Origin: Agrobacterium fabrum str. C58
GTDB lineage: Bacteria; Pseudomonadota; Alphaproteobacteria; Rhizobiales; Rhizobiaceae
Reading direction: 5' to 3'
Length of the DNA: 64,000 nt
NCBI RefSeq assembly: GCF_000092025.1
Contig: NC_003064.2
Span: forward strand, 1 to 64,000
Of the stretch, positions 35,372 to 44,351 are shown piece after piece; the first letter of the stretch is position 1, and the number at the start of each line of letters is the position of its first letter. Made by a program: the position numbers and the translations under genes. Below the pieces are notes generated by a model that worked only from the letters and a program-made list of their open reading frames with translations, ran no database searches and was not told the DNA's origin.

Positions 35372-35531
35372 GTTCATTCGCCAGGGCTTTTTCTTTTTAT
35401 GGCTTCGATATAAATCGTGAGCGTCCGGCGAGCGCAATTTCGGGTGATCGGGGATAATTCGATCCTCATCCACAGAGAATCATGATCTATAAACGCGCAG
35501 ACACCTAAACGCACAACTTCCGGAGACCAAG

Positions 35532-36428
35532 ATGGGCAGCATGCAGGACGCCGGACATGACGGTCTACTCGTCCACTTTGCCTGCCCCAATTCCGATTGT
35601 CTGAACGTTCTAGAACATCATGTTACGGATGCAATCTTTGACTTTACGGTCTTTGACCTTTCGCTGGATCGGCATTCAGACGGCATTGGCCACGCGGAAA
35701 CAAAGATCGTCTGTGAAGACTGTCAGCAGGAAATTGAGGTGGTCGTTCTCGCAACAGCGGTTGGCAAAGAGGTCGCCGTCAAAGGCTTCCCACACATACT
35801 AGTTGAGTTCGCAGACAACACCTTTGAACAAAAATATGGTGACTTTCTAGCCGACTACAAACCGGAAGATCCATTCGGCGTTTACAACGCGACCGTCAAA
35901 GAACTAGATGATCTACACTACGGTTCAACGATATTGCCAAGTGCTCAACGTGCATTCAACAAAATGATCTCGCTCCAGCATGTTATTTCACTTGAGGCGT
36001 ACTTGAGCGACCGGCTCATCAAGATCGTCACCAACGATAGCGACAAACTGCTTGCGCTCGTCGGTGCAACCCCCGCCCTTCGGAACAATCAACCTAAACT
36101 TATCGACATCGCCAAGGACCCCAACTATGTGGCGACTGCAAGCAAGAACTATTTGCAGCGTTTCTCGTTTCACGACTTAGCCAGCGTGGCCGTCTTTTAC
36201 AAAGCCGTACTGAAAATGAACTTGTTTGAGAGCGAAAATCACGAGAAAGAAATGCTAGACATTATCACGATGCGGCATGACCTCGTGCATCGCAGCGGGC
36301 GCGACAATGATGGAAAAGATGTCGTGATTGACGACGAACATATCGTGATCCTTAAAGACCTAATGAAAGCCGTCGTTCATCGAGTTGAAGCGGCATATAC
36401 AGCGTATATCCTTGACAATAAGGCTTAG
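35532..36428 (+). CDS. zinc-ribbon plus HEPN-like protein
   Basis: A 298-aa protein. The N-terminal part has two cysteine pairs (CPNSDC, residues ~18-23, and CEDC near 61-64), suggesting a zinc ribbon. The C-terminal half is helical and contains IITMRHDLVHRSGRD near residue 245, the R-x4-6-H motif of HEPN ribonuclease domains. HEPN proteins act in RNA-targeting toxins and defence. No MNT antitoxin partner is adjacent. It is the first of three plus-strand genes of unknown role (with 36479 and 36915). HEPN assignment rests on the motif and helical context only. Confidence 0.55.
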   Translation: MGSMQDAGHDGLLVHFACPNSDCLNVLEHHVTDAIFDFTVFDLSLDRHSDGIGHAETKIVCEDCQQEIEVVVLATAVGKEVAVKGFPHILVEFADNTFEQKYGDFLADYKPEDPFGVYNATVKELDDLHYGSTILPSAQRAFNKMISLQHVISLEAYLSDRLIKIVTNDSDKLLALVGATPALRNNQPKLIDIAKDPNYVATASKNYLQRFSFHDLASVAVFYKAVLKMNLFESENHEKEMLDIITMRHDLVHRSGRDNDGKDVVIDDEHIVILKDLMKAVVHRVEAAYTAYILDNKA

Positions 36429-36478
36429 TCATCCCGCTCCGCACTGCTGACTTGTAGCGCAGCGTACTCCACAAGAGA

Positions 36479-36865
36479 TTGTATCTGCCTGCTTTCCAAA
36501 CTTATGTTTGTGAATTAGATGATTTTCATAGACATGTTTGGGGGGCTTACGTGACCATATTTCCACGCCACATCATCCTCCTTCCAGCAGTAGCATTAGT
36601 GATTGCTATATTTCCGTTGCCCTATGGCTACTACACGCTGTTGCGCCTCGTCATCACTGCATTCGCAGCGTTCTTCGCTTACATCGAGTACGGACAGCAC
36701 AAGGCGTTTACGGGTTGGGTGTTCGGCTTCATTTGCGTGGCGTTGCTGTTTAACCCGCTTATCCCGGTGCATTTGAGCCGGTCGTCGTGGTTCATTCTTG
36801 ATCTGATTGCCGCCGGTGCATTCGCGGCATACTGGAAGTTCTTTGACAAGATATCGCGAGCTTGA
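36479..36865 (+). CDS. small polytopic membrane protein, DUF6804-like
   Basis: A 128-aa (or shorter, if begun at GTG 36551) protein with four hydrophobic segments and the pattern LPYGYYTLLRLVITAFAAF then FGFICVALLFNPLIPVHL, which resembles DUF6804 membrane proteins. Start is uncertain: the long frame begins with TTG. It lies between the HEPN-like and HNH-like genes with short gaps. Role unknown. Confidence 0.55.
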   Translation: MYLPAFQTYVCELDDFHRHVWGAYVTIFPRHIILLPAVALVIAIFPLPYGYYTLLRLVITAFAAFFAYIEYGQHKAFTGWVFGFICVALLFNPLIPVHLSRSSWFILDLIAAGAFAAYWKFFDKISRA

Positions 36866-36914
36866 CCGCTATCTGGAGAAGTGACGATATTCATCACCCG
36901 GTGCGAGGGAACTC

Positions 36915-37697
36915 GTGATGGCTTCTGGAAAATGCGCACTCACGTTGAAAGAAGGGTCTTTTGTTGATAGTCACATTATCCCTCGCGCCCTGACGCAAAC
37001 GACCAACAAAGAGGCAGGGTTCGTTCAAGTTGGCGGTGACGCAAAGGGGAAAAAACGTTGGAGCAGTTGGTATGACAATAAACTTTGCACCGCAGAAGGA
37101 GAAAAAATCCTCTCCGATTTAGATGATTGGGCAATCAAATTTCTGCGTTCAAACCGTATGGTGTGGAGTGGATGGGGGCCAGTTCAGCAACTTGATGACC
37201 GTATTATAGCGGGTCCGTATGGCGTGAAAAGCGTCGAGGTCGCAGAGCCGGATCGCCTTCGTTTATTCATGATCAGTTTGCTTTGGAGAGCAGCCGCAAC
37301 AAGGTTACAAGAGTTTACGGACATCAATGTTCCAGACGACGACTTGGAAACCATGCGTGTCGCTCTCGTCAACAACACACTGCCCCCTGTCGGTTTCTAC
37401 CCCGCTAGTCTAAGCCAGTTGCGGACGATTGGGATAAAGCATAACCAATCTCCGACCTCGGGTATAAAAACCCTACCAGACCTAGAGAAAGAAGAAATGA
37501 AAAATGTACCAATCTTTCGCTTCTACTTCGACGGGCTGATTATCCATTTTCATAGGACACCATCTGACCCAGATGCGCAGGCATTGGGTCCGCTTATCGT
37601 TGGCAATGAAAAAAGTCTCACTATATCAACCATTGACTACGAAACATCACTCCAACGGGAAATTCTTTTCAACTTTATCGCCTCAACAGGAATATAG
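36915..37697 (+). CDS. HNH-like 'SHIIPR' protein of unknown function
   Basis: A 260-aa protein whose N-terminus (KCALTLKEGSFVDSHIIPRA, then WYDNKLCTAEGEKILSDLDD) looks like the cysteine/histidine half-sites of a divergent HNH fold. Related small proteins carry 'C-x-x-C…SHIIP(K/R)…LLC-x-x-CE'. The second cysteine of each pair is not conserved here, so metal binding and activity are doubtful. The rest is mixed alpha/beta. It has the AT-richer composition of its neighbours. Confidence 0.45.
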   Translation: MMASGKCALTLKEGSFVDSHIIPRALTQTTNKEAGFVQVGGDAKGKKRWSSWYDNKLCTAEGEKILSDLDDWAIKFLRSNRMVWSGWGPVQQLDDRIIAGPYGVKSVEVAEPDRLRLFMISLLWRAAATRLQEFTDINVPDDDLETMRVALVNNTLPPVGFYPASLSQLRTIGIKHNQSPTSGIKTLPDLEKEEMKNVPIFRFYFDGLIIHFHRTPSDPDAQALGPLIVGNEKSLTISTIDYETSLQREILFNFIASTGI

Positions 37698-37837
37698 CCA
37701 TCATTGCGCCGCCAATCGGTAAAGCATGGCATCTGCTGGATCAAGAAAACTAGCCAGTATCACCGGCTCGTAACGTGCTACGAGTAGGGCCAGGGCGAGG
37801 TCCGCAACCGGCGCATCCGGCTTTGGTGCCGCGATGT

Positions 37838-38756
37838 GGGGTCAGAACAAGAGCAGTCCGAAATCGTACGCTAAGGCCGAACGAAGCATGAACAATGCCG
37901 TAGTTCGGATTTTGGACGTTCGATCTCTGTAGATTGCCATCGATATTCGCTGGTTTTGATTTCTCTGTCCGGCCCGACTCGACAACGCTAAGCGCAGCTT
38001 GGTTATGAATGGAGTCGGGCTATGGCAAAGCGCAACCTTCTCAAAGATCAATATCGCCGAAAGCTTGTCGATATCCCTGTCGACGAGGACAGCTTATTCC
38101 GACACTACTCATTGTCACGAGCCGATCGCCTAGAGATCGAACTGCGCAGACGCAATCACAACCGGCTTGGCTTTGCCATTCAGCTATGTCTGATGCGATA
38201 CCCGGGTCGAGTGCTGGGGGCAGAAGAAATTCCGCCACGCGCCATGCTTAAATATGTTGCTGATCAGATCGGCGCCGCCCCGGAAGCATTTTCGCTCTAT
38301 GCACGCCGTGAAGAAACCCGTCGGGATCAAACAGCACGGCTAATGATGTATCTGGATACGAGAGCGCGACGCTGCAAGATCGCCGCGTCGCGCTACTGTC
38401 TGCAATTCAGGCGGCGGCCACGTCCGACGACGGTGCTGCGATAGTCAGTTCGATTGTCGCCGCGTTTCGTGAACGCGGCGCTCTTCTACCGGCGATCGAC
38501 ACGATCGAACGGATTGGCCTTGCCGGCCGTGCGATAGCTCGCCGTCGGGCAGAGACAACTCTGATTAAAGACGTTCCGCTCGATGCGCTCCGATCATTGG
38601 ACCGGCTGTTAGAAATGGACCCGTTGATCGGCCAGACGCGCTTCCATTGGCTACGCTCGGCGCCAGAAGCGCCAGGTGCGTCGAATCTGGTCGGGCTGAC
38701 AGAGCGGATAGCCTTTCTGCGGCGGTACGATTTTGCACTGCTCTTGTTCCCGCCCC
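37838..38756. mobile_element. decayed Tn3-family mini-element with both inverted repeats
   Basis: Outward-facing ~38-bp repeats begin GGGG at 37838 and end CCCC at 38756; 23 of 25 positions match across the core (GAACAAGAGCAGT-x-x-x-AAATCGTAC). The left copy ends TACGCTAAG, typical of Tn3 IRs. Inside is only the N-terminal third of a Tn3 transposase gene, frameshifted and fused at its 3' end to the right IR. No target duplication was found (GATGT left, GTTTA right). Confidence 0.7.
38022..38756 (+). pseudogene. tnpA: truncated, frameshifted Tn3-family transposase (DUF4158 end)
   Basis: The first frame (MAKRNLLKDQYRRKLVDIPV, then LGFAIQLCLMRYPGR) is the N-terminal DUF4158 domain of Tn3 transposases. 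Near 38363 the frame shifts, and similarity resumes as LQDRRVALLSAIQAAA, IERIGLAGRAIARRRAE and GQTRFHWLRSAPEAPGASNL. After VGLTERIAFLR the reading runs straight into the terminal repeat. The catalytic DDE part (about two thirds) is absent. Confidence 0.8.
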
Positions 38757-39239
38757 GTTTAGGTAAACTGCGCATCGGCATGGATCCGCTCGTAGTTCTT
38801 ATCTTCTAACTCCATCAGCCATTGCATTCAGTTAAACTTACATCTCTTAGATCAAAATATGAGATTCATGTGATTGCAAAAGCTGCGCGAGCAAGTTTAT
38901 GCTGATTACACGGTACCGCATTGATTGGACAGCCTCTACCTGATCAGTTGAATGGCAGGCCATTCGAGGACGACTCGAATATAACATATAGGATTTACTT
39001 CACTATATCTTTATTTTCTAGCTTGGACAGTTAATGATGGCGGAAGAATGCTTTGTTTTCCCTTCTTTACTCTGTTGAATCAGCGACGATTTCCGAATGG
39101 TCGGAGTTAACCTGTGCCGCCTGGACCAAAGCTCAGGAGTTCAATGTCGGCGCGTTAATTAAGCGCACTTATCTACGTCTGTTGCTTAATTAAATGAAAT
39201 GCGCCTTGCTTAAATAAGGGGCACGATTGATATTGGGTT
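38757..39239. promoter_or_regulatory. AT-rich intergenic region before fic
   Basis: No gene is supported in these 480 bases. Close to the fic start are repeated TTAATTAA boxes (39154-39161 and 39186-39193) and CTTAAATAAG at about 39208-39217, which may be binding sites for the winged-helix domain of the Fic protein. Confidence 0.4.
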
Positions 39240-40421
39240 ATGTCTGATTCCGAATCCAAAAACCGCCTGGGTCGTTTCGTCGAGACGGTCGCTGCCAGTG
39301 AAACAGTGCGGGCGTTCGTGCCCCCACCATTGCCGCCTGCGCCGGCGATTGATGTGCTTTCATTGCTAGAGCGCCTCAGCTTGGCTGAGCGCGCACTAGG
39401 ACGTCTGGATGGTATCACAATGCTGCTGCCGAGACAGGAGCTGTTTCTTTATATGTATGTAAGAAAGGAAGCCGTTCTTTCCTCGCAGATTGAAGGCACG
39501 CAGTCGACCCTTTCTGATCTCTTGCGGTTTGAGACCGAAGCGCAAGCCGGGCAGCCGGTTGATGATATCCGTGAAGTATCCAACTATGTTGACGCCATGA
39601 TGTATGGTTTAGAGCGGCTGGAAACGTTGCCCATGTCGTTACGTCTGATCCGCGAGATGCACGCCAGGCTCCTACACAGTGGGCGGGGAGGCACCAAGGA
39701 TCCAGGAGAGTTCCGCCGCTCGCAAAATTGGATTGGTGGCACGCGCCCCGGTAACGCACTCTTTGTACCGCCACCCGTTACTGAAATGGCCGGTTGCCTG
39801 GATGCGTTCGAGCGCTTCATGCATGACGATCAATCACGGTTACCCGCGCTAATCAAAGCTGGCCTGCTACATGTGCAGTTCGAAACAATCCATCCGTTTC
39901 TCGATGGTAACGGTCGTATTGGCCGGCTGCTCGTGACCCTATATCTTTGCATGAACGGCGTTTTGCGAAAGCCGCTGCTGTACCTCAGCCTCTATCTGAA
40001 GTCCCATCGGAGAGAGTATTATCGATTGCTGCAAGAGGTTCGCGAACATGGTAATTGGGAAGCCTGGCTAGAGTTTTTCCTGACGGGCGTCGCCGACACT
40101 GCCAATCAAGCGTTTGAGGCAGCTACTCAGATCGTCGATCTTTTCAAGGAAGATCGGGAGCGGATAACGATGGAGAGTGATAGAGCAGGGTCGGCCCTTC
40201 GCATTCATGAGCTTTTCCAGCAGAATCCTTTTCACACAGCTAACCAAATTGTTCAGGTGACGGGACTGTCGGCACCAACGGTCAACGCTGCACTTGCCGA
40301 CCTAGAGCGATTGGGCATCGTTGATGAGGTTACCGGCCGTAAGCGTGGCCGGGTATTCAGCTATCGACGATACCTTGCTATTCTAGGAGAAGGCACCGAT
40401 CCCTTGCCTCTCAATTCATGA
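39240..40421 (+). CDS. Fic-family protein (AMPylator) with winged-helix C-terminus
   Basis: A 393-aa Fic protein. The active-site motif is HPFLDGNGRIGR near residue 220; an internal inhibitory motif SSQIEGTQS lies upstream near residue 80, making it a class II (self-inhibited) Fic. The C-terminal ~70 residues form a winged helix (TANQIVQVTGLSAPTVNAAL then DLERLGIVDEVTGRKRGRVF). Fic enzymes transfer AMP to target proteins; the DNA-binding domain suggests autoregulation. All catalytic residues of the HxFx(D/E)GNGRxxR motif are present. Confidence 0.92.
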   Translation: MSDSESKNRLGRFVETVAASETVRAFVPPPLPPAPAIDVLSLLERLSLAERALGRLDGITMLLPRQELFLYMYVRKEAVLSSQIEGTQSTLSDLLRFETEAQAGQPVDDIREVSNYVDAMMYGLERLETLPMSLRLIREMHARLLHSGRGGTKDPGEFRRSQNWIGGTRPGNALFVPPPVTEMAGCLDAFERFMHDDQSRLPALIKAGLLHVQFETIHPFLDGNGRIGRLLVTLYLCMNGVLRKPLLYLSLYLKSHRREYYRLLQEVREHGNWEAWLEFFLTGVADTANQAFEAATQIVDLFKEDRERITMESDRAGSALRIHELFQQNPFHTANQIVQVTGLSAPTVNAALADLERLGIVDEVTGRKRGRVFSYRRYLAILGEGTDPLPLNS

Positions 40422-40430
40422 CAAATTGAT

Positions 40431-40459
40431 GGGCCGAAGGTTCGATTCCGCTCAAGGTG
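40431..40459 (+). repeat. 29-bp direct repeat, copy L of the recombinase module
   Basis: Begins GGGCCGAAGGTTCGATTCCG and ends CTCAAGGTG. Related copies lie at 44313-44341 (about 8 differences) and 56779-56807 (4 differences). Copies L and R bracket the recombinase-ParB-ParB-regulator block exactly between the fic stop and the AbiE genes, which suggests attachment sites. Confidence 0.5.
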
Positions 40460-40494
40460 TAATGCTTGGCGTCGACGTTGAATCGAAGGCTGAT

Positions 40495-41397
40495 TCAGTT
40501 GGCTGCCAACCCAGTCTGGTCGAGGGATGAGGCGACGATGATGGCCCGGAATTCGTCCAGAAACTCCGGGTAGCGCTGAGTGAGAAAGCGTTCGATTTCC
40601 GAATTCCCGACGAGTTTGCTGAGGTATCCCGAAGCCACGACCAAGTGCAAAATATCATCGCCATAGGATTCCTCGATCTGCTTGAAGTCCTGATGGAGTG
40701 AAGCCATTTCTCGCTCCATACGTGCCATTTGTTCTCTGGTCAGGCCACCGATCTTTTTCGGACGATCTGGTTTTGCAAGATCTTCCTGTTTTGTCGCTGC
40801 CAGTAACGCCTTTGCATAGCTGGAGGTCCAATTGTGCACGGTCAGCATCAATTCCGCGGACTCGATCTGTCGCATCGGCCTCATTTTTCTCAGCACGTCG
40901 AATGTCACCGGGTTAACCGACTTGTCCTTTAGAAGTTCAATCACCTCCGGGCATATGCCGTCGAGTAGCGTCCGGCGGCGTTTGATCATCGAAATATCCA
41001 GGTCGAAGGTTTTTGCCAGTTTCTCCTCTGGGACGCCGCTATTGAGCGCCTTTATCAGCATGTAATGTTCCTGGACCGTGGCCAGTCGGTTCACACGTTT
41101 GTTGTAAGTGAAGCCTTCATCGTCGTTCGCGATCAGGCAGCGGATGGTAGTGGCACCTCGGTCAAGCGCGATTGTGAACCGGATGTGGCCATCCAGCAGC
41201 ATGAACTTATCCTCATTCTCCTCCAATCTAGAGATTACGATGGGCTCGACAATTCCGACCTCCGAAATCGAACTGGCGATTCGCTTGTATTTTACGGTCT
41301 TCTTTTGTGCCTCTGTGATGATTTTTCGCGGCAGGATCGCGGTCATGGGTAACTCGACGATTGCCTGTTCGAACGAGATGCGAACCGGCCCGCTCAT
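40495..41397 (-). CDS. ParB/RepB-like nuclease-fold DNA-binding protein (second copy)
   Basis: A 300-aa ParB-related protein. The N-terminal domain has a ParB box with LLDGHIRFTIALDRG in place of the usual GERR/GHRR, then a helix-turn-helix region (VPEEKLAKTFDLDISMIKRR) and a RepB-like C-terminal segment. It overlaps the upstream ParB-like gene by 4 bp and is the last gene of the recombinase operon. The paralogues are divergent, so they probably have different DNA or protein partners. It may help pair recombination sites rather than partition plasmids. Confidence 0.75.
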   Translation of the reverse strand: MSGPVRISFEQAIVELPMTAILPRKIITEAQKKTVKYKRIASSISEVGIVEPIVISRLEENEDKFMLLDGHIRFTIALDRGATTIRCLIANDDEGFTYNKRVNRLATVQEHYMLIKALNSGVPEEKLAKTFDLDISMIKRRRTLLDGICPEVIELLKDKSVNPVTFDVLRKMRPMRQIESAELMLTVHNWTSSYAKALLAATKQEDLAKPDRPKKIGGLTREQMARMEREMASLHQDFKQIEESYGDDILHLVVASGYLSKLVGNSEIERFLTQRYPEFLDEFRAIIVASSLDQTGLAAN

Positions 41398-42281
41398 TGT
41401 AGCCTCCCGCTGCCAAGCCGCTCGGCCAAGGGTTTTGGCATGTCCTTGATGGCTTCAGCTCGAAGCAGCGTCGTAAAATGCTCATCATCTATAAGACGGC
41501 GCAGGGCATTGACCAGAAACAGCAGACGGCTCTGAGCAAGTGTTGCCTTCTTGATTAACATCTTCTGGCGCTCGGTCTCTTTTTGGTAGGCTCGAACAAG
41601 CGCTGCGGCGGTCACCTGCTTTCGTGGACTGTCACCCCTGTAGGCTGCGCCACTCACGGTTTTTCCGGATAAATTGCGCTGCTCGACGATCTTGCGTATC
41701 GCAAGCACTTGGTTGCCAGGAATGGACTTTTGCTCATAGGCTTCAGCCAGCGCTTTCTGCACCTCGGCGTCTTTCGCACGTGAGATCTGCATCGCGATGC
41801 TTGCGGGAATAATCCCCTTCTCAACCCCCGCCAGGAGCCGCTCCTCACCGTGATCTAGCAGGTAGCAGACGGCATAGACATACTCCTCGGAAAAGTCGGT
41901 CTTCGTCGAAATCTCGGTAAGCGAATATCCCCGGTCGCGCAACACGGCGATCTCGCGAACGAGTTCCAAAGGTGAATGTTGACGGCGGGCAAGGTTTTCA
42001 ACCAGGCTCATGACGAAGCAATCTTCAACGCTGGCATGGACGAGGATCGCGGGGATATGTGTCTGCCCCAGCGAAACGAACGCCTCTAATCTCCCTTGGC
42101 CACAAACCAAGTCGTATTCAGAATTGTCATCCCGAACGCTGACCGTGATTGGCCTCTTCAGTCCTAAATGGGCAATGCTGGTAACGAGTTCGTTGAAAAT
42201 CTTTTTATTACGAACCCGTGGATTGAGGACATTGATTGCGTCGATCGGGATGGATTTGATTTCAGGTAATCCGTCAGTCAT
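41394..42281 (-). CDS. ParB-like DNA-binding protein (first copy)
   Basis: A 295-aa protein with a full ParB N-terminal domain: LVTSIAHLGLKRPITVSVRD, VCGQGRLEAFVSLGQTHIPA, then MSLVENLARRQHSPLELVRE. A helix-turn-helix (YSLTEISTKTDFSEEYVYAV) and a helical C-terminus follow. It begins inside the recombinase stop (4-bp ATGA overlap) and overlaps the second ParB-like gene by 4 bp, so the three proteins are made as a set. There is no ParA ATPase beside it. Confidence 0.8.
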   Translation of the reverse strand: MTDGLPEIKSIPIDAINVLNPRVRNKKIFNELVTSIAHLGLKRPITVSVRDDNSEYDLVCGQGRLEAFVSLGQTHIPAILVHASVEDCFVMSLVENLARRQHSPLELVREIAVLRDRGYSLTEISTKTDFSEEYVYAVCYLLDHGEERLLAGVEKGIIPASIAMQISRAKDAEVQKALAEAYEQKSIPGNQVLAIRKIVEQRNLSGKTVSGAAYRGDSPRKQVTAAALVRAYQKETERQKMLIKKATLAQSRLLFLVNALRRLIDDEHFTTLLRAEAIKDMPKPLAERLGSGRLQ

Positions 42282-43834
42282 GCCGCCCTCCTAATGGGTA
42301 CACGTTCTGTAAGCCGAATGAATCGAGACAGATCTGCACAGCGATAGGCATCGATGCCGATGGCATTGTCCTCCGCCACCGCGAGGTTTGCAGAGGCAAA
42401 ATCGATCGCGGGGAGGAGATAGTAATCGAGGATCTTTTCGTTACCGGGAGCCATCCTGACAGCAATCGAGAGGTCTGGGTGGAGGCCATTGTCAAGCCGT
42501 ATCTTCCAACGCAAGTTTCCCGCCGGTGTCTCGATACATCTGCAAACGACCACCGACACGGTGAATTCGCCATTGACTTTCAGAAGGTCGGTTGCCGCAT
42601 CTCGAATAATTCGACCCCCGGCGTGTTCGACGGCCGCAATAATTCCGGACAGGACATCGGGGAAGAGGCTACGGAGCAGTCGGTTGATCTCTACATAGCG
42701 GTAGTCCCGGTCCGGCGTGTACCCGATCAACTTGTAGGCCCGCAGCAAGCTACCAAACCGCGAACCATAAATTGAACTTGAGGGCATCCCCTCCTGCTCG
42801 TCTATGATGATGGCACTCAACTTGCCGCTTTTCAGCAGCAATTGCGCCAATAGCGCTAGCATTTCATCATCTCGCAGACGGACTGTCCGCTCGGCAATAA
42901 TTGCCGCAGCTCTCTGGAATAGATCCTTGCTTACGATCGGTTGGAAAACACCGCTAGCTCGTATTATCGCGTCCGGTGGGTTTCGGACACGACGCATCTT
43001 AAGCTTGAACGAGATGCGGTTGAAGACATTGTTACCGACGTATTTTTCGTTCGTGAGGACCTGATGCACCGTTCCTCGGGTCCAAGGTCTCCCCATGTCG
43101 GTAAATAAGTTTTCAGAATTGAGTATCCCGGCTATGGAGCATTCGTTCTGTCCTTTTTCCACGAACAGGCGATAGATCCTATCAACCACAGCCACCTCCG
43201 TTGCCGGGCCTGGCACGAGAATGACGCGGTCGGTTTGAATGCTCTTGCGTTCGCCATGGGCAAGCAAAGCCTTCGGCTCACCGCGTTCGTCGATAAGTTG
43301 CCGCCGTAGTCCAAAGCCAGCCGTCCCACCTTGGCGATAGCCAAGCTCCACGAGATGGCGTTGACCTTCAAAAACCTTACGGGAAAGATCTCGGCTATAT
43401 TCGCCGGCCATCGCGCGCTTCATGTTCTTGATGATTGTCGTCGTCAGGCTGCCGTCATTGGCGAATTGCTCAGCGCAATATTCAACGGCAATGCCGGCTC
43501 GCGTACACAGATACTCCAAATAGGCGGACTCGTCGGCATTTTGAAAACGACCCCAACGGCTAACATCGTAGACAAGTATGATCGAAAAATCTGTCTGGCC
43601 GTTGCTAACGTCCTCGATCAAACTTTGCAGGGCATCCCGGCCGTCAAGTTTGAGTCCACTTTTTCCGGAATCCATGTATGTTTTGACGATGACGTAGTCG
43701 TTTTCGCGCGCGTACTTAGCGATCTCGATGGCTTGGTTTTCGGTAGAATACTTCTGATGCTCAGTGGACATGCGGACATACTGTGCCGCACGCACATTTT
43801 CAGTCTTGTGTGTCTGATCGCCAGCTCCGGTCAT
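42278..43834 (-). CDS. large serine recombinase (resolvase/invertase family)
   Basis: A 518-aa recombinase. The catalytic domain has AAQYVRMSTEHQKYSTENQA (nucleophilic serine in YVRMS), YDVSRWGRFQ, and the EYSRDLSRKV region. The recombinase domain follows (MGRPWTRGTVHQVLTNEKYV). The C-terminal ~200 residues lack an obvious zinc ribbon or long coiled coil and were not recognised. It is first in an operon with two ParB-like proteins, and its probable att repeats flank the module. The start has in-frame alternatives close by. Confidence 0.9.
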   Translation of the reverse strand: MTGAGDQTHKTENVRAAQYVRMSTEHQKYSTENQAIEIAKYARENDYVIVKTYMDSGKSGLKLDGRDALQSLIEDVSNGQTDFSIILVYDVSRWGRFQNADESAYLEYLCTRAGIAVEYCAEQFANDGSLTTTIIKNMKRAMAGEYSRDLSRKVFEGQRHLVELGYRQGGTAGFGLRRQLIDERGEPKALLAHGERKSIQTDRVILVPGPATEVAVVDRIYRLFVEKGQNECSIAGILNSENLFTDMGRPWTRGTVHQVLTNEKYVGNNVFNRISFKLKMRRVRNPPDAIIRASGVFQPIVSKDLFQRAAAIIAERTVRLRDDEMLALLAQLLLKSGKLSAIIIDEQEGMPSSSIYGSRFGSLLRAYKLIGYTPDRDYRYVEINRLLRSLFPDVLSGIIAAVEHAGGRIIRDAATDLLKVNGEFTVSVVVCRCIETPAGNLRWKIRLDNGLHPDLSIAVRMAPGNEKILDYYLLPAIDFASANLAVAEDNAIGIDAYRCADLSRFIRLTERVPIRRAA

Positions 43835-43895
43835 CTATTTCGCAGCTATTTTGAGGCATTTCCCGAGTTCTGATATTAATTCGAGGGGAAACGAA

Positions 43896-44303
43896 ATGTC
43901 GCCTACGAACAAGGGCCGAAATATTCAGTCCAAAAAAGGACAAGGATTTCCTTCTTCAACCGGAGGGCGCTTAGGCGCTGCGGCCTTTGCTTCTGCCATA
44001 GCGACGGCACTGCGAAACGACTTCGGCGAGGGCAGGAGCGCCGTGAAAACGATTGCGGGCTTGACCCTGGCAAATGAACGCGCGGTCAAAAACTGGTTCA
44101 ACGGGATTAACGGGCCTAGTGGCGAGTTTCTAATCCTGCTGTGCCGGCATTCAGACACGGTTCTCGAAACCTTTCTTATGTTGGCCGGCCACGGTGAACT
44201 CGTGAAGGTCAAAAAATTCGGAGACGTCAAAACCAAACTCAACGAAATGCTTTTGCTGTTGGGCGACCTCGAGCATCTCAACGACAAACCTACGATCGGC
44301 TGA
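43896..44303 (+). CDS. small HTH-like protein divergent from the recombinase operon
   Basis: A 135-aa basic protein. The central part (TIAGLTLANERAVKNWFNGI then GEFLILLCRHSDTVLETFLM) looks like a helix-turn-helix of the phage Cro/Mor-like sort, preceded by a low-complexity polar N-terminus. ATG 43896 (MSPTNKGRN) has a GAGGGGAAACG ribosome region; the ATG at 43851 is less likely. Placed to control the recombinase-ParB-ParB operon, as phage-like modules do. No family name assigned. Confidence 0.55.
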   Translation: MSPTNKGRNIQSKKGQGFPSSTGGRLGAAAFASAIATALRNDFGEGRSAVKTIAGLTLANERAVKNWFNGINGPSGEFLILLCRHSDTVLETFLMLAGHGELVKVKKFGDVKTKLNEMLLLLGDLEHLNDKPTIG

Positions 44304-44312
44304 CACACAAAC

Positions 44313-44341
44313 GGGCCAACGGTTCAACTCCCTTCAAGGCG
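44313..44341 (+). repeat. 29-bp direct repeat, copy R of the recombinase module
   Basis: Begins GGGCCAACGGTTCAACTCCC and ends TTCAAGGCG; 10 bp after the regulator stop and 11 bp before the AbiEii stop codon. See copy L at 40431 for the comparison. Confidence 0.5.
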
Positions 44342-44351
44342 ACACGATCAG

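Noticed and set aside
40495..42281. The two ParB-like genes considered as a second plasmid partition system
   Set aside because: No ParA ATPase and no replication initiator adjacent; they are coupled to a recombinase.
42278..43834. Recombinase considered as a phage lysogeny integrase of a prophage
   Set aside because: No phage structural, replication or lysis genes are near; only ParB-like proteins and a small regulator accompany it.
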